Shown: in pieces, positions 1-11,519 of the stretch
How positions within the stretch are numbered: the stretch's first letter is position 1
How the letters are laid out: every line of letters begins with the position of its first letter
Assembly (NCBI GenBank): GCA_026874595.1
Contig: CM049322.1
Coordinates: 8,818,400 to 8,882,399 of the forward strand
Direction: 5' to 3'
Length of the DNA stretch: 64,000 nt
Source of the DNA: Sipunculus nudus
Taxonomy: Eukaryota; Annelida; Sipuncula; Golfingiida; Sipunculidae
Program-made: the position numbers and the translations under genes
The notes under the pieces: generated by a model
What the model saw: the letters and a program-made list of their open reading frames with translations, nothing else
Told to the model about the DNA's origin: nothing
The model's database searches: none

Positions 1-99
1 CATGGCGGCAAATATGTAAATCATCTGTGACTGGTACTTGGTTATGAGTAGAATTTGACGGTTGTTCTCTCCTAGTCATGTGAACCCTGTGATTTGCAT

Positions 100-113
100 G
101 TTTCCATGGCAAC
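100..113. promoter_or_regulatory. X-box-like palindrome (possible RFX site)
   Basis: The sequence GTTTCCATGGCAAC matches the two-half-site RFX X-box pattern (GTTNCC-AT-GGNAAC). The same or near-same motif occurs at 5660-5673, 16185-16198 and 19389-19402. Binding is not shown; only the motif is seen. Confidence 0.35.
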
Positions 114-1639
114 AGGGGGTTGCCTTACTTACCTCTGACATGAAATCACAAGGGGATTCCATGGCTAGTTTTCACTGCATAAATTATGCAAATTAAGCAG
201 TACCACAGCAACCCATCGTTAAGGCCATTCCCTGCCCTATGGAATGCTATTGGTTACAAGGGGTCACATGATTAGAAAGAAACAATGGTCCCTGTTGCAT
301 TTTAAATCTTCTCTCCCACTTATGATTATCAACAAACCCACCCCAGTATTTAAACCCAACTTTAACATTTCTGTATCATTTCTCTTTAAATTAAATGAAC
401 TTAATATTACACTGAATATTTCCATATGAGCCTTCTGTAGCAACAAGGACCTATTTACGCTAATTGGACTTAGCCTGACAGCAAAAATGGCTATCAAAAA
501 TAGGCTCAATATATACCAGTCATGTGTGAAACTGCTGCTTAATTATTAAGCCTGATACTGACTTAAACTTGTTACATATAAGCACATTTAATGACTAAAT
601 ACTGGTAAATACAAATCAGCTATTATTATACTATAAATGCTTAAAAAGTAGATTTAAATATTCTTTTACTGAATGCTATCAGAATAAAGTCTCCAGTTGC
701 TTTATCACATCATGTGAAATATAATACCTAAAAAGTAATATATACGAATTGAAATCAATTTTATCAAGCTGAATTATATAATCACAGTTATTTATAAAGT
801 GAGTGAATTTATTCAGGGTAAAGGGGAAATAATTTTTTTTACACATTTCAAACCAGCCATCATGCTCCCTTGCCATTCTGATATATTTTTGTCATTAAGG
901 AATGTTAGTCATTTCGGACTGTTAGTCATTTAGAAATGTTCAAGGTCTTTTACAATGCAAAAATATGATTGTGTCAAAGGTGTAACTTTTTTTTCAACTA
1001 TTTTGTTACTGGATGGGCAATATCTGCTGACTCATGATTTAATACATTTAAGCAACGTGCAATGAGCATCACAAGGGAGCAAAGCTGCTAAACTTAAGTT
1101 ATGCAAATCATATGCAAATTTGTGAAGACTCAATTATAACTTCTACTGAATTATCAGGTGACTAACTTTTAAGCATCCCATTGCATCTAAAGTGTGAATA
1201 TTGTGATCAAACAAAATTCTTGTTATAATATAACTTAGCAAATCCTAGCTTCATGCTTGTCTGTGGTACTATCTCAAAATAACATGCGCATGATTACATT
1301 TATTAACCTTAATCAAACTTGCAAAGCAGCTCCATGCACTTGATAAACTGGGTTTATAAATATGCAAACAGATTTTATATGAATCATTTAGATCAATCAA
1401 TTTTTCATTCAATAAATAATCAATTTTTCATTCAATAAATCTACACATGCAGGCCCGTATTACAATTAATGGTCTGAAGAGGCTGCCAAATCACAAATGA
1501 TGATTGACAGAGAACAAACGACCAATGATTGATTATCACTCGATCATTTAATGCACGTTCTATATTACTGTGGTATTTGCTTTATGGATTTATTCCTTAA
1601 ACATTGACAAAGTAAATTCTGTCTGACTTGTACACTATA

Positions 1640-1890
1640 CTGAAAGGTCAAGGTCAAGTTGTTGACACTTGTTCTATGCACAAGGGTCAGTTTAATCTCT
1701 TTGCTATTTTGTGTCCCGTCTATCATATTTCCCTGACTTAATTAGGATATTTTTTCTAGTTCATATGACTTTTTTGTGATGTACATACGTAATAATTTGT
1801 GACCAATTATGCAAAAATGTAACCAGTTTGATCAATTTTGAAAGAAATTTACCAATCAACAATTTTACGATTTATTTGGCACATCACTTA
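1640..1890 (+). repeat. Dispersed repeat family E, copy 1
   Basis: It shares an ordered set of words with stretches at about 22900-23112, 29635-29752 and 52330-52606: AAGGT(T)CA.GTTCAAGTT, a Y-rich line, CATATGA.TTTTT, GATCAATTATGCAAAAATG, GAAAGAAA, then GGCACATCACT at the end. The closing GGCACATCACT and the AATTAATC-rich interior look like non-autonomous hAT-type elements, but no 8-bp target duplication was established. Confidence 0.5.
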
Positions 1891-2513
1891 ATACAAATGT
1901 GTCTGAAAATATATACAATTTCTTTTATTACTAAATTAGGTTATAAATGTGGATCTCAGCTGAAACTGTGCATATCTTAAATCACTACAAAGTAAGGCCT
2001 GCATGACATGTTAAATTAAAATTGTAGATCTAAGCTGGACTTATTCTTTGTCAAAGTCAATCTTAGCAGCTGATGTTTACAAGATCAAGTAATTAAATAT
2101 TAAATATTATCTTTCATACTACTTATTAATGAGTTGTGGAACCATGCAAAGCTCATTCACAGATAGAATCCTATATAATATCTGATCATGTAGGCAGTAC
2201 TGATCTTAGCCCTAAGATTTTAGGATACCAAACAAAACTTTAAATGAATGCTTCTTTATTAAATATAGAAAAGTACAAAAATGAATAACCTGTAAATCAC
2301 TCATTTTAATAGTTAAGACAGCTTATCCTTAATTTAATTAATCTAAAAAAGAATTGAACTGAAAAAGAAATTGATAGGAATATAGTCGTCAGCTTATTAT
2401 ACTCATTTTAAATACAGGAATTGCAACAGATCTTCAGTGATTTATATAACAGATCTGAACTTTTTCCTTTTTCTTCCAGCTAGTTCAGCTTGTTTAACAT
2501 AAAGAGTATTACC

Positions 2514-2740
2514 TACACCATGACGGAGGGGTTATGTTTTTGGTGGCTTTGGTTTGTTCGTCTGTTAGCAACATTACCCACAAAATTATTTACAGATTTT
2601 GATGAAATTTTCAGGATAGCCTGGCAATAATACAAGGAACAATTAATCAAATTTGGGGGGTGATCTGGTTCAACATCTAGATCCAAGAATTTTGTGCAAA
2701 TCAAGTGCAAATTTCTCGTTATTTAATGCATTGTTATCTT
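2514..2740 (+). repeat. Dispersed repeat family F, copy 1
   Basis: The run TTTGTTCGTCTGTTAGCAAC followed by ACAGATTTTGATGAAATTTT and CAGGATAGCCTGG.AATA..AAGGAACAA, then a GGGGGTGATC step, belongs to a repeat type found widely in aquatic invertebrates. Weaker relatives here lie at 45770-45955, 56525-56640 and 57712-57992. It has no coding capacity. Confidence 0.5.
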
Positions 2741-2897
2741 CCAACATTATGGTGTGTTAGGTAACATGACTGACACATTACTGTGTTAGGAAACATGATT
2801 GACACATGACTGGTACATATCAACAGCCAATGATTTCAGCCAAAATGCCTCAAGCCCCGCCCTTGTAACAGTCACACACAACACAACACTTTCTCAC

Positions 2898-3032
2898 CTT
2901 CGCAGATGCTAACCGCTCCCACTGTGGTGTTAAGTAGTACACTATCCCGTTGTATGCTCCTTTCAGGGTCAAACATCGAACCAGCAGAATACATAGGACG
3001 AGATATGGAAACGTCGCGGTAAAGTACACAGC
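2898..3032 (-). CDS. SLC6 transporter exon with TM5
   Basis: Forty-five codons, residues 275-319: [20 protein letters not shown] (TM5) followed by [20 protein letters not shown] and LASAK at the start of EL3. TATFPY and the GA..GI.YYLTPQW block are strongly conserved in GlyT1 and GlyT2. The acceptor is TTTTTCAG (AG at 3034-3033); the donor is AAG|GTGAGA at 2897. This is the last exon of the gene inside the window. The expected next exon (WGDAA-like region leading into TM6) was not found in bases 1-2897, so intron 6 is at least 2.9 kb. Confidence 0.88.
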
Positions 3033-3073
3033 CTGAAAAAGAGAAAGCATGGATCTATTATAACAGTGTAGCA

Positions 3074-3232
3074 AAACCTCGCTTAATGACAACCTAGTTT
3101 AAGCAACCACCTCAAAATGACAACCACTTTTTTACAGTCCCAATTTTTTTTTATATCTATTAGATGACCAACTTGAAAATGTGTCCACTTAATCAAGGTC
3201 CTGTTGGTAGTCATAATTTTAAGGTTCCACTA
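3074..3232 (+). repeat. GACCACCT-type dispersed repeat, copy in intron 5
   Basis: The run of phrases CCTCGCTTAATGACAACC, CAACCACCTCAAAATGACAA, GTCCCAATT, TTAGATGACCA and AAGGTTCCACTAT is also found at 39530-39756 and, more degenerate, at 42060-42435 and 42955-43095. It looks like a short non-coding mobile repeat. Confidence 0.55.
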
Positions 3233-3476
3233 TTTAACATCACACATGTATACAAATATGCAGTTCTCTAACCGAGATCTTTTAATTCCAATTAATTTCC
3301 AATTCAATATCTTTTTTGCATGAAATATCAATTTCAATTTACATATTTTGTTCAAATTCAATTCACAATTAAAAGAGTAACAATCTTTGTTCAGTATAGA
3401 GACCACATATATAGATGTATTTCTTGAGAACACAAGTGCAATTTTCTCATCAATTTGTTATTAAAGGGATTCAGAC

Positions 3477-3609
3477 CTTTCCTGATGACTTGATGCCCTT
3501 GCACAAACAGATACCGACAAGAACCCAGGCACCCATCAGGCAGAGCGCGAGCTGCCAGCGAACTGGACCGAGATCGTGGAATCCTTCAGAGATGTCCAGC
3601 ACATAGTTA
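3477..3609 (-). CDS. SLC6 transporter exon with TM4
   Basis: One base completes residue 230, then residues 231-274 follow: [20 protein letters not shown], then TM4 ([20 protein letters not shown] at about 251-270) and SSGK. The RW.LALCL...AW pattern and KGIKSSGK are characteristic of glycine and related transporters. The acceptor is CTTTGTAG (AG at 3611-3610). The donor AAG|GTCTGA at 3476 is GT but departs from the usual GTAAG/GTGAG, making it the weakest splice site of the model. The intron is phase 0 and the next exon continues perfectly in frame and by homology ([12 protein letters not shown]). Confidence 0.88.
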
Positions 3610-5010
3610 CTACAAAGAAACATAAATTTACAATTAGCATATCCCTAATACCCAGACTGATCACTCATTTATTAATCCAATCCAATCAAATTCAATACAT
3701 CCATATATTAATACATCAGGTGTCATAATAACGCCTTTCCGCCTATCTCAGGCAAACACATGCACGGAAAGGCATTTTTCCTTTTGTACTAATCCGCTGG
3801 AAAGGTAAACTCCATGATGTGCACCAAATTACAAATAATGAAAAATACACAAAAGTATGGTAACTTGTAAACCATCGGCTACACTAATACAGCAGCGTTG
3901 ATAAAAATGTAGAGCTCCGTGATTGGCAGAGCAGAAGTGCCATAATAGAGCAGAGTATCAGTCTAAACCCCAGGCCCATTCTTTGTTTGTCAACAATGGC
4001 GCATGTGCTGTGTTTACAAACAACTTGTAGATAAACAAGCTCATGTATACATTAATTGCAGAGACATTAAAATAACTTTTCTTAACATGAATAAAGTACA
4101 GTTCATTAACATGTACCAAGAGTAGGCCAGAAATCACATAAATTTTACAAATACGGCAGATAAATAGCTAGCTTAACGGACCCTGAGGTCGCACTCAATA
4201 GTGTTGGGAATCCCTTGTAATTTCATGATCAACAATCAGTAAAAATCAGTTGACCTCTACTGACCAATAATCAGAAATAATCGGTTGTTTAGGAGAATGA
4301 AATTTCTAACCATATATAGACCTGTACTTTTTTCTCCGCTAAAATAAAAGGCCTACATATTGGGTAATATATGCAATTATTCTATAGCCTACATGTGTAT
4401 ACAGTAAACACAGGTATGAACTCAGAAGTTATGAGTGGACACAGAATATTCTAATGTTTGCTGGTTTGAATTATATGAAAGCATATATTTCCTCTACACA
4501 GAACTGAAGTTCAGTGCAAAGTCTGTAATCGATTATGGCATGGCAAGATAGAAAATTGAATCATTTTGCACCAACCGACCAATAATTCACTATAAAGGTG
4601 AAGGCAAAAGGTGGGCATACACAGTCTGATATCACTGACGATGTCAGTCTCATCCGACTTTAAACTTTGCCTTCCTGGGTCTTTCAGACTTGTCCATTCT
4701 TGTAGCCTTTCTCAGCTCCCTGGGGAGCATACAACCCAAGCAGCCATATCAGGCGCTAGAAGGTTATTCGTTCTACATTTGCCTGCCGCCCATGACCAGT
4801 ACCCATTCACTCCTGGGTCGAGAGAGCGCACCCTTATGGTTAAGACATTGGGTAGGAGCCTTAGCCCAGATGGTAGTCCAAATTGGATGCGAACCCACAA
4901 AACTTTTGGTCATAAGTCCGGTGCCCTAACAATTATGCCACCATGCTGCTCAAACAATCGACAAATCACTAGTACTCAACAGAATGATGGTCAAGGGAGC
5001 AGGTACTCAC
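3610..5010. other. Intron 4, no gene seen
   Basis: Non-coding. A 9-bp hairpin stem (GCCTTTCCG with CGGAAAGGC, about 3733-3771) is the only structure noticed. A family-E-like stretch with AATCAGTAAAAATCAG and TGACCAATAATC phrases lies at about 4196-4290. The longest plus-strand open frame (4611-5165) is mostly antisense to exon 4 and its flank and shows no family likeness. Confidence 0.6.
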
Positions 5011-5242
5011 TGGAAGTACTCATCACTGGGGGACTTGAGTCCTTTGTACTCTTCCGTGATGCTGTAATTTTTGGCCAGGTCTTGGATGCTGTCCATGACG
5101 TCAGCAGGGACGAACTCGTAAAACGTCTGATTGCCCTGAATGCTGACGTTGGCGCTGGCCGGTAAGTAGCACGTCTGGTTGTACCAAGTTCCATTGTGTC
5201 CACTACAATTGTTGATGGCCTTGTGAAGTATATCGCTGCACA
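5011..5242 (-). CDS. SLC6 transporter exon coding the EL2 loop
   Basis: The exon gives most of the large extracellular loop EL2, residues 153-229 plus two bases. It starts LCSDILHKAINN, supplying the second disulfide cysteine. Six N-glycosylation sequons can be read: NCS, NGT, NQT, NVS, NQT and NYS. The loop ends KSPSDEYF, matching the SPSEEY pattern ahead of TM4 in glycine transporters. The acceptor is TTTTCCAG (AG at 5244-5243) and the donor CA|GTGAGT at 5010. A plus-strand open frame of 184 codons (4611-5165) overlaps this exon and is judged a shadow. EL2 is the fastest-evolving part of the family, so most of the loop has no clear match beyond its ends and the sequons. Confidence 0.88.
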
Positions 5243-5510
5243 CTGGAAAAAAAAATACCACAACATGACAACAGTGTTAATATTCCCCCTGCCAGGTGGC
5301 CAGGTAGGCCTACAAGGGTTGATGCATTCATTTTATATATCCAAACTAGGGTCAAGATTTTTTAAGGGGGAGGTTTAGGTCCCCTGGAGTGCTAAGCTGT
5401 CAATGAGAAAATTGTTTTCCTTTTATTTTCTTTTGTTTTTCTTATTCTCTTCAGCCAATACAACTGACCTGTTACTACCTTATGTTCAGAAAACTATGGC
5501 GTACTGATTA

Positions 5511-8290
5511 GTCTATCAGCCAGACCCTGAAAATAAGGCCTGTCGGTACCAAAAGAGGGGCAATTGCTATCATTATTTTTTTTAAAGACATTGATCTATA
5601 GATTACAAAAATGCATGATAGCAGTTTAGGAGTGGTAGCTTTCTATGAAATATGAGCCTGTTTCCATGGCAACCATGGTAATTTTTGCAGTAATTATGAA
5701 ATTTACAAAGAAGGCCATAACTTTGTTAGTTTTGTGTATAAAAGGATGAAATAAACGCCAACATGCGTCAGAAGAAAGATATTTATTTTTAATAATATTT
5801 TCTACCCACAAAATAATTTGCATAATTATCTGTATGCAAATATATGCTAATTTTTTAGTAAAAATTCAAATGTTTACCCCAAACATATGTTCACAGTCCT
5901 CAGTTTTTTTATCAAATAAACACTTTTAGCTTAAACTTTACCTTACTGGATAGGAAATGTAATATGCAATACATATATGTTTGATAGCTATCATTATTCA
6001 TCTTATTTGCATCTTAATGAATATTTATTGGACACTACCATAATGACAGTGTTCTTGATTTATCTGTCATTGCATCTGTTATTGTCTGAGGTATGTCGAA
6101 TGAATAATTTTAGAGCATGTAAGTATCCATGGTTTTCTATGTAATTTTCACGGCAGAATATATATTTACCAAATACACAAGTAAAATTTGCATATTAAAT
6201 GAGACCATTTGCATAAATTTGCATAATTTTTTTATGATTTAGATCAAAATGGCACATTTATGTTCAACAGATTTACAATCCTTTTTTTAATTAAATCAAC
6301 ACTTTTAGCATAACTTTACATTGCTGGGAAGAAAATTAAGTGTACAACACATTTATATTAGATCCTCATCGATATTCATAATATTTGCATCTTAATGAAT
6401 ATACATGAGACACTATTATAATAACAATGTTCTTTATTTATTTATCACTGCATCTGTTATTGTCTACAATAATTAAATAAATGATCTTGTAAGCGTGTAA
6501 TTATCCATGGTTTCCTATTTTATTTCCACAGCAGAATATATTTACTAAATATACAAATGAAATTTGCATATTAAATGAGACTCTTTGCATAAATCTGAAT
6601 ATATTGCTTTAATTTATATCAAAATGGCATATTTATGTTGAATAGATTTACAATCCTATTTTTTTTTTAATAAAATAAAAATTTTAGCATAAACTTTACG
6701 TTCCTTGGAAGAAAATAAAGGGTACAACACAGTTATATTAGATCCTCATCGATATTCATAATATTTGCATCTTAATGAATATACATGAGACACTGTTATA
6801 AAGACTGTGTTAGTGATTTATCTATCACTTCATCTCTTATTGTCTACAATAATTAATAGATGATTTTGTAAGCGTGTAATTATCCACGGTTTTCTATGTT
6901 ATTTCCACAGCAGAATAGATATTTACTAAATACACTGTGAAATTTGCATATTAAATGAGACTCTTTGCAAAAATCTGAATAAATTTCTATAATTTAGATC
7001 AAAATGGCACATTTATGTTGATTAGATTTACAATCTTTAGTCAATAGTTTTACCCATGTCCGTCCTTCCGTCATTCCGAAATCAAACAGTTGTACGGACT
7101 TTTTTTCGTAATGCGTGCAGATATTGGCCTGATTTTTGGTGTGTGGGCAGATAATGACCAGTTACAGATTGAGTTTGCGTTTCTCCCCAGTTGACCTACT
7201 TTTGACCATTTTACGGCTCCTTAATTTAGAAAATTTCCTGAACAATAGACATTTTCATGACAAATACACATGTACAGACTTTTTTTCGCAATGCCTGCAG
7301 ATATTGGCCTGATTTTTTGTGTGTAGGCAGATAATGACCAGTTACAGATCGAGTTCTCGTTTCGTCCCAGTTGACCTATTTCTCCAATTAAAATTTATAA
7401 CTGATTATCAGCTTTTGCTAATATTCTAGTTTTGCAATGCAATGCTTACAGATACTGGCCTAATGTTTTCACATGTATGGACTTGTTTCACAATGCATGC
7501 AGATACTGGCCTGATTTTTGGTGTCTTGCTTGATAATGACCCGTTACAGATCGAGTTTGCATTTTGCCCTTGTTGACCTACTTTTGACCATACGACACCT
7601 CCTGAACTACAAAATTTAACAAATGTTTCTAATTTGCCCCAGGCGGGGGCATTCGTGTCGGAATCATGTCGTTCTGACACATCTAGTTTTATTATTTATT
7701 TAACACTTTTAGCATAACTTTACATTTCTGTAATGAAAATGAAATGTACAAGACATTCATATTAGATGCTCATTGATATTAATAATATTTGCATCTTAAT
7801 CAATATACATGAGACATTATAATGACAATGTTCTTGATTTATATATCAATGCATCTGTTATTGTCTGCGTTATATCGAATGATTTTGTAAGCAAGGATGT
7901 ATCCATGGTTTCCTATGTTAATTTAGTGACAGAACAAATATTTAATCGGTTCACATTTTTTTTGCATATAAAATGAAGCCACTTGGATAAATCTGCGAAC
8001 ATTTCCATAATTTAGATGAAAACTTCACATCAAGATTGAACAGCTTTGCAATCTTTGTCTCTGATCTTATGACATTGTCTTGGTGTCAGAGGAGAGGTTT
8101 GTATGTTGGACTGTACAGTTTTCTTAAATGAAAATATATAAATTTGCACAATTTATTTGAAAATATCAACCTTTCAAAGCAATGGATAATTTAAATATCG
8201 AAACTGTGATGCATTCAATTATTAGATTATCCTTTTCTTACTAAAAGATGTTTTTTACTTTCTGCAGCACTTCTCAGCACTTCTTAAATG
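5511..8290 (+). repeat. Left inverted arm of foldback element
   Basis: The arm consists of a terminal block (5511-5890) and four tandem units. The phrase ATTTGCATCTTAATGAATAT recurs with its ATTTGCAT at about 6005, 6383, 6763 and 7787. The steps are 378, 380 and 1024; the last becomes 371 when the 653-bp Helitron-like insert at 7034-7686 is removed. Each unit also carries CACTTTTAGC, a TTATTGTCT line, TATCCA(T/C)GGTTT, and GCATATTAAATGAGAC. Past the units, a segment near 8030-8250 (TTGAACAGCTTTGCAATCTT, GTGTCAGAGG) is matched in inverted form at 11560-11770. Confidence 0.75.
7034..7686 (+). mobile_element. Non-autonomous Helitron-like element, 653 bp
   Basis: It starts TCTTTAGTC after an A (7033) and ends CTAG before a T (7687), the A|TC...CTAG|T arrangement of Helitrons. 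A hairpin, GTGTCGGAA (7655-7663) with TTCTGACAC (7672-7680), sits just before CTAG, with 8 of 9 Watson-Crick pairs and one G-T. The hairpin is only 2 nt from CTAG, closer than usual. Inside are about three tandem copies of a unit of roughly 180-200 bp marked by TGCAGATATTGGCCTGATTT and GATAATGACC.GTTACAGAT, plus a GACCTACTTTTGACCAT phrase. Removing it restores the host repeat period, which supports both borders. Confidence 0.7.
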
Positions 8291-8373
8291 TCAAGGTCCT
8301 TCCGCATTTATGCTATCAGGAGCATAAGGGCAAGCACACGGTCTGCTTGAAGCATGATTTCTTTTCCTTTGGG

Positions 8374-9834
8374 TTTTAGCTCAGCTGAGTAAAAGTCATC
8401 TGAGCCATAGCGATTACTTTTTGTCCATTATCCGTCTGTCTGTCATAACGTCTCTCCGTCTGTCCGTTAACAGGGCACAAATTGTAACCGCTGGACCTAG
8501 AAATTTATTTATTTATAAAATAGTGTTTCATTATTTCCTGAAGACTAATATTGCCAGTGAAAATTTGAAACAAGGCCTACATGCCTAATGCTTACCTGTT
8601 TAATGGGATATACATCAGGGATAATGCTTCCAGGATAATATGCTTGACCTTTACTATTCAAGTACGATGCAAGTACTAAACATTTTAAAAACCACGTATG
8701 TACACATATGCTAAATTTCAAGCTGAATATCAAAGTTCTACGGATAAACAAGCAGGAACATACCTTTGTTAAAAAAATATTGTAGATGGCAACACTACTC
8801 TTGTATACAACGAAGCTATCCGATATGTATAGATATGCACAATATGATTGTGTTATATAAAAAACTTCTCTTGAATCAGGTGCACTGGGATGAATGAGCT
8901 CAGCCGAGACAGGCAGTTGCCCAAAGTCAGGCAAAGAAAATTGGCAGGTCCAACTACTGTACTAAATGAACTCTTGACCTGTACCTGGCTGCACTGAGTG
9001 AACTCTTGATCTGTTGCAATATCTGTTACAGTTGGCAGTCTGCCAAAGCTATAAATAGACCCAGACGAGACTTGGACTGTTGCCAAGTATGAACAAGTTG
9101 GAAGTAAGCAAAGTTATTTATAGATACAGACAAAATCATGCAATCTATTCTTATACAATTGAATGAACCCTACCCTAGGATAATTATTGTGAAAAATTAA
9201 ACCATTCAGCCTGACAGTTTCATAATAAAACATTTTAATAATTCTGGAGGGAAATTACGAGTCCTATAGCTCAGAGGATATGGGTAACAGAGACCTAATT
9301 TTCTTTGGAGATTTTTATTTGGACTTCCCTGGATTTTAAATAAGAAGATTCTAGGTCTAACGGTTACGATTTGTGCCCTATAAATGGACGACCGCTTGAT
9401 TTGAATGTTTAAAAAAAAGAAAACAAAATTCATGAAAATTTAAAAAAAATATAGGTGGCACCACCAGTCTGCAGGAACTGATGAAACAATGATCAGTATG
9501 CATGCAATGAATCATGGGGACCAATGCAAAAGTTATTTAGTTACTGAAGCTTTTGCATCAAATTATTAACTATTCTGGGGGGGGGGGGGGGTACTTACGA
9601 GACCCATAGCTCAGAGGATATGGGTAACAGAGACCTATTGTTGGTTTCCTTGGAGTTTTTGCATGGATCTCCCAGGATGTACTGCTAAAAAATTCTAGGT
9701 CTAACAGTTACGATTTGCGCTGTGTTAACGGCCAGACGGTCAGACAACCAAACGCTCGACGGACGGCAGACATAGGGTGATCACTATAGCTCAGATGACG
9801 TACAGTGTGCATAGTCATTTTTAGGTCAGCTGAC
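8374..9834. mobile_element. Element with AGCTCAGCTGA-type inverted ends, about 1.46 kb
   Basis: The left end TTTTAGCTCAGCTGAGTAAA then GTCATCTGAGCCATAG mirrors the right end CTATAGCTCAGATGACGTAC...CATTTTTAGGTCAGCTGAC. Both ends next carry CGTCCGTC-type runs (or their complement) and a GTTAACAGGGCACAAATTGTAACCG-like line. Inside the right half, a phrase set (CCTATAGCTCAGAGGATATG, GGTAACAGAGACCTA) occurs twice, near 9262 and 9602, so about 340 bp is duplicated in tandem. The same internal set is found in the element at 61808-62435. It lies in the middle of the foldback element. No coding capacity was recognised. Confidence 0.65.
9577..9591 (+). repeat. Run of 15 G
   Basis: A homopolymer inside the element at 8374-9834. 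A shorter G run at the equivalent place, before TACTT, is present in the related element at 62240-62246, so the run is a feature of the family that varies in length. Confidence 0.9.
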
Positions 9835-11519
9835 TGCATACAAGAGCTAGATTTCATGGGAATGGCTGGACATATTATCATAAACCTTTTTCTTCTTCTT
9901 GTTGATTTTGAAGAACATTAATTGCTATAGTTGAATGGGGATACCACCTACAAATTTGGCATTCACATGATAAAATTCCTTATTGAAAAGGTCTTCCTAG
10001 TCACTGGTTACTTTAGTTGCTTTTTTGTGGATGTCACTGAATGTTTGCAACTTCTTCTTAGATATTGGATAGTTGAAACTCAACCCGCCTGGCTCACATT
10101 CCAACCTCTTGATACTGTACTCTTTAACTGTAGTTTCCAATTTTTGTATAGAAGACAAGTGGAGACCAGGAAACGTTGGAGCAAGTGACATCATCTATTC
10201 TTTTTTGCTGCCTTGAGAGAATGCTCACAAAGCAAAAGGGTAGATGTTTTTTATGTCTATCAAGAACACAACAGAAACAGTTTTTGGTCTCTTAGGTCAG
10301 ACATGGAATGTTCCATCAAGTGTCATTAATGCATTGGAAATCTTCACATTTAAGCTTTATGTCCCTGACACCAACCTGCAAAATATTAATTATCACACAT
10401 ATTTATTTTGCACCTAAAAAGGTGAAATTAAACCCCATCAAATGCCACCTTGTAAAGAATGTCTGTACAAGCATAGCAAACGTGCAAACTACCAAACTTG
10501 CGCCGCTGCTTTACTAAAGATCAAGATAATCCAATTCCTGTTGGTCATGGATGTATTTGAGAAACCTCTGAAGGGAGTGACAAGTTCAGTATAGATTGGA
10601 TGGATGGTTCGCCAGCCCCTGAAAGTATTGAATTTGTCAGCTTGAAATTGTTCAAGATCATGTAATCTCGCTGACCGCAAGTGAATCGTGCAAAGGGTAA
10701 AATGTTCAAATATGTGCAGATAAAAAAAAAACTTGTGATAACCAAGTAAATGACAAGAGTGAAGATGACGAGGTTGTCATATCACGTAGATACATGAGAT
10801 TGATGAACTTGTATTCTGATTATGAACAACAATGCAAATGGGACTCATTTCTACACAAGAGACAGGTTGACTAAAGTAATGACTAAACCTCTTCATGTCA
10901 ATATAATGTACAGGAATTTCCATTTATTAAACATAATTAATTGATTGGCAATGTGTAAGGGGTGATGCATGTAATTGTCCTTTGTAGTTAAAACAGAATT
11001 GTCTGATGTTTACATCCTGAAGTAAAATACACTATCATCCTTGATATATTAAATTTAACTTAATATTATACAGTATGCTTTATTTGTTACTAATAGCCAG
11101 TCTGGATAAATGTAGTATATTCTCATGTATCCATTCGTTTAACACGTAAATCATAATTTGCAACGGAAAGCTGAAAACATGCATTTTAATTTTCATCCAG
11201 AGATGGGTTAATTATTGTGTATACTTCATACTCTGTTTTTTAATATGAAGAAATAAGGTTTTGCCGGAATGAGAATTAAAAACTAATTTGAACGTTCACA
11301 GAGAAAACATACCTTATTACTGACAGAGGAAGCCTCTGAATAGTTGAATATTAAAGAAAGAATGTTCAATATTTTATGACCGTACATATTTTTGGCTGCA
11401 AATGTTTTCTTGGATATAAAATAATGCAAATGTATGCAAACTCATGTTAAATGTATATGCATACAATCTATCATGCATAGATTGCATGATGTATCCATAC
11501 AATCTATCTCAAAAGACAA
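9835..11519. other. Centre of the foldback element, no gene seen
   Basis: Unique-looking AT-rich sequence between the two inverted arms. Small open frames here (up to 85 codons) show no family likeness and no transposase motif. If the element once had a gene it would have been here, but none is readable. Confidence 0.5.

Larger units (their letters stand above)
1..2897. other. Partial intron 6, AT-rich, no gene seen
   Basis: No coding exon was recognised. The stretch holds an RFX-type X-box motif (100-113), a small direct duplication of ATCAATTTTTCATTCAATAA near 1394-1440, a dispersed repeat copy at about 1640-1890, another at about 2514-2740, and a two-copy tandem of about 30 bp at 2753-2811 (GTGTTAGG.AACATGA.TGACACA). 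The rest is plain AT-rich sequence. Confidence 0.6.

Noticed and set aside
1-2897. Next transporter exon (TM6)
   Set aside because: No frame with the expected conserved TM6 sequence was found on the minus strand here.
4611-5165. Plus-strand frame of 184 codons
   Set aside because: Its right part is antisense to the transporter EL2 exon and the rest is intron; no family likeness.
8545-8934. 129-codon minus-strand frame in the 8374 element
   Set aside because: No transposase motif; composition like surrounding non-coding repeat.
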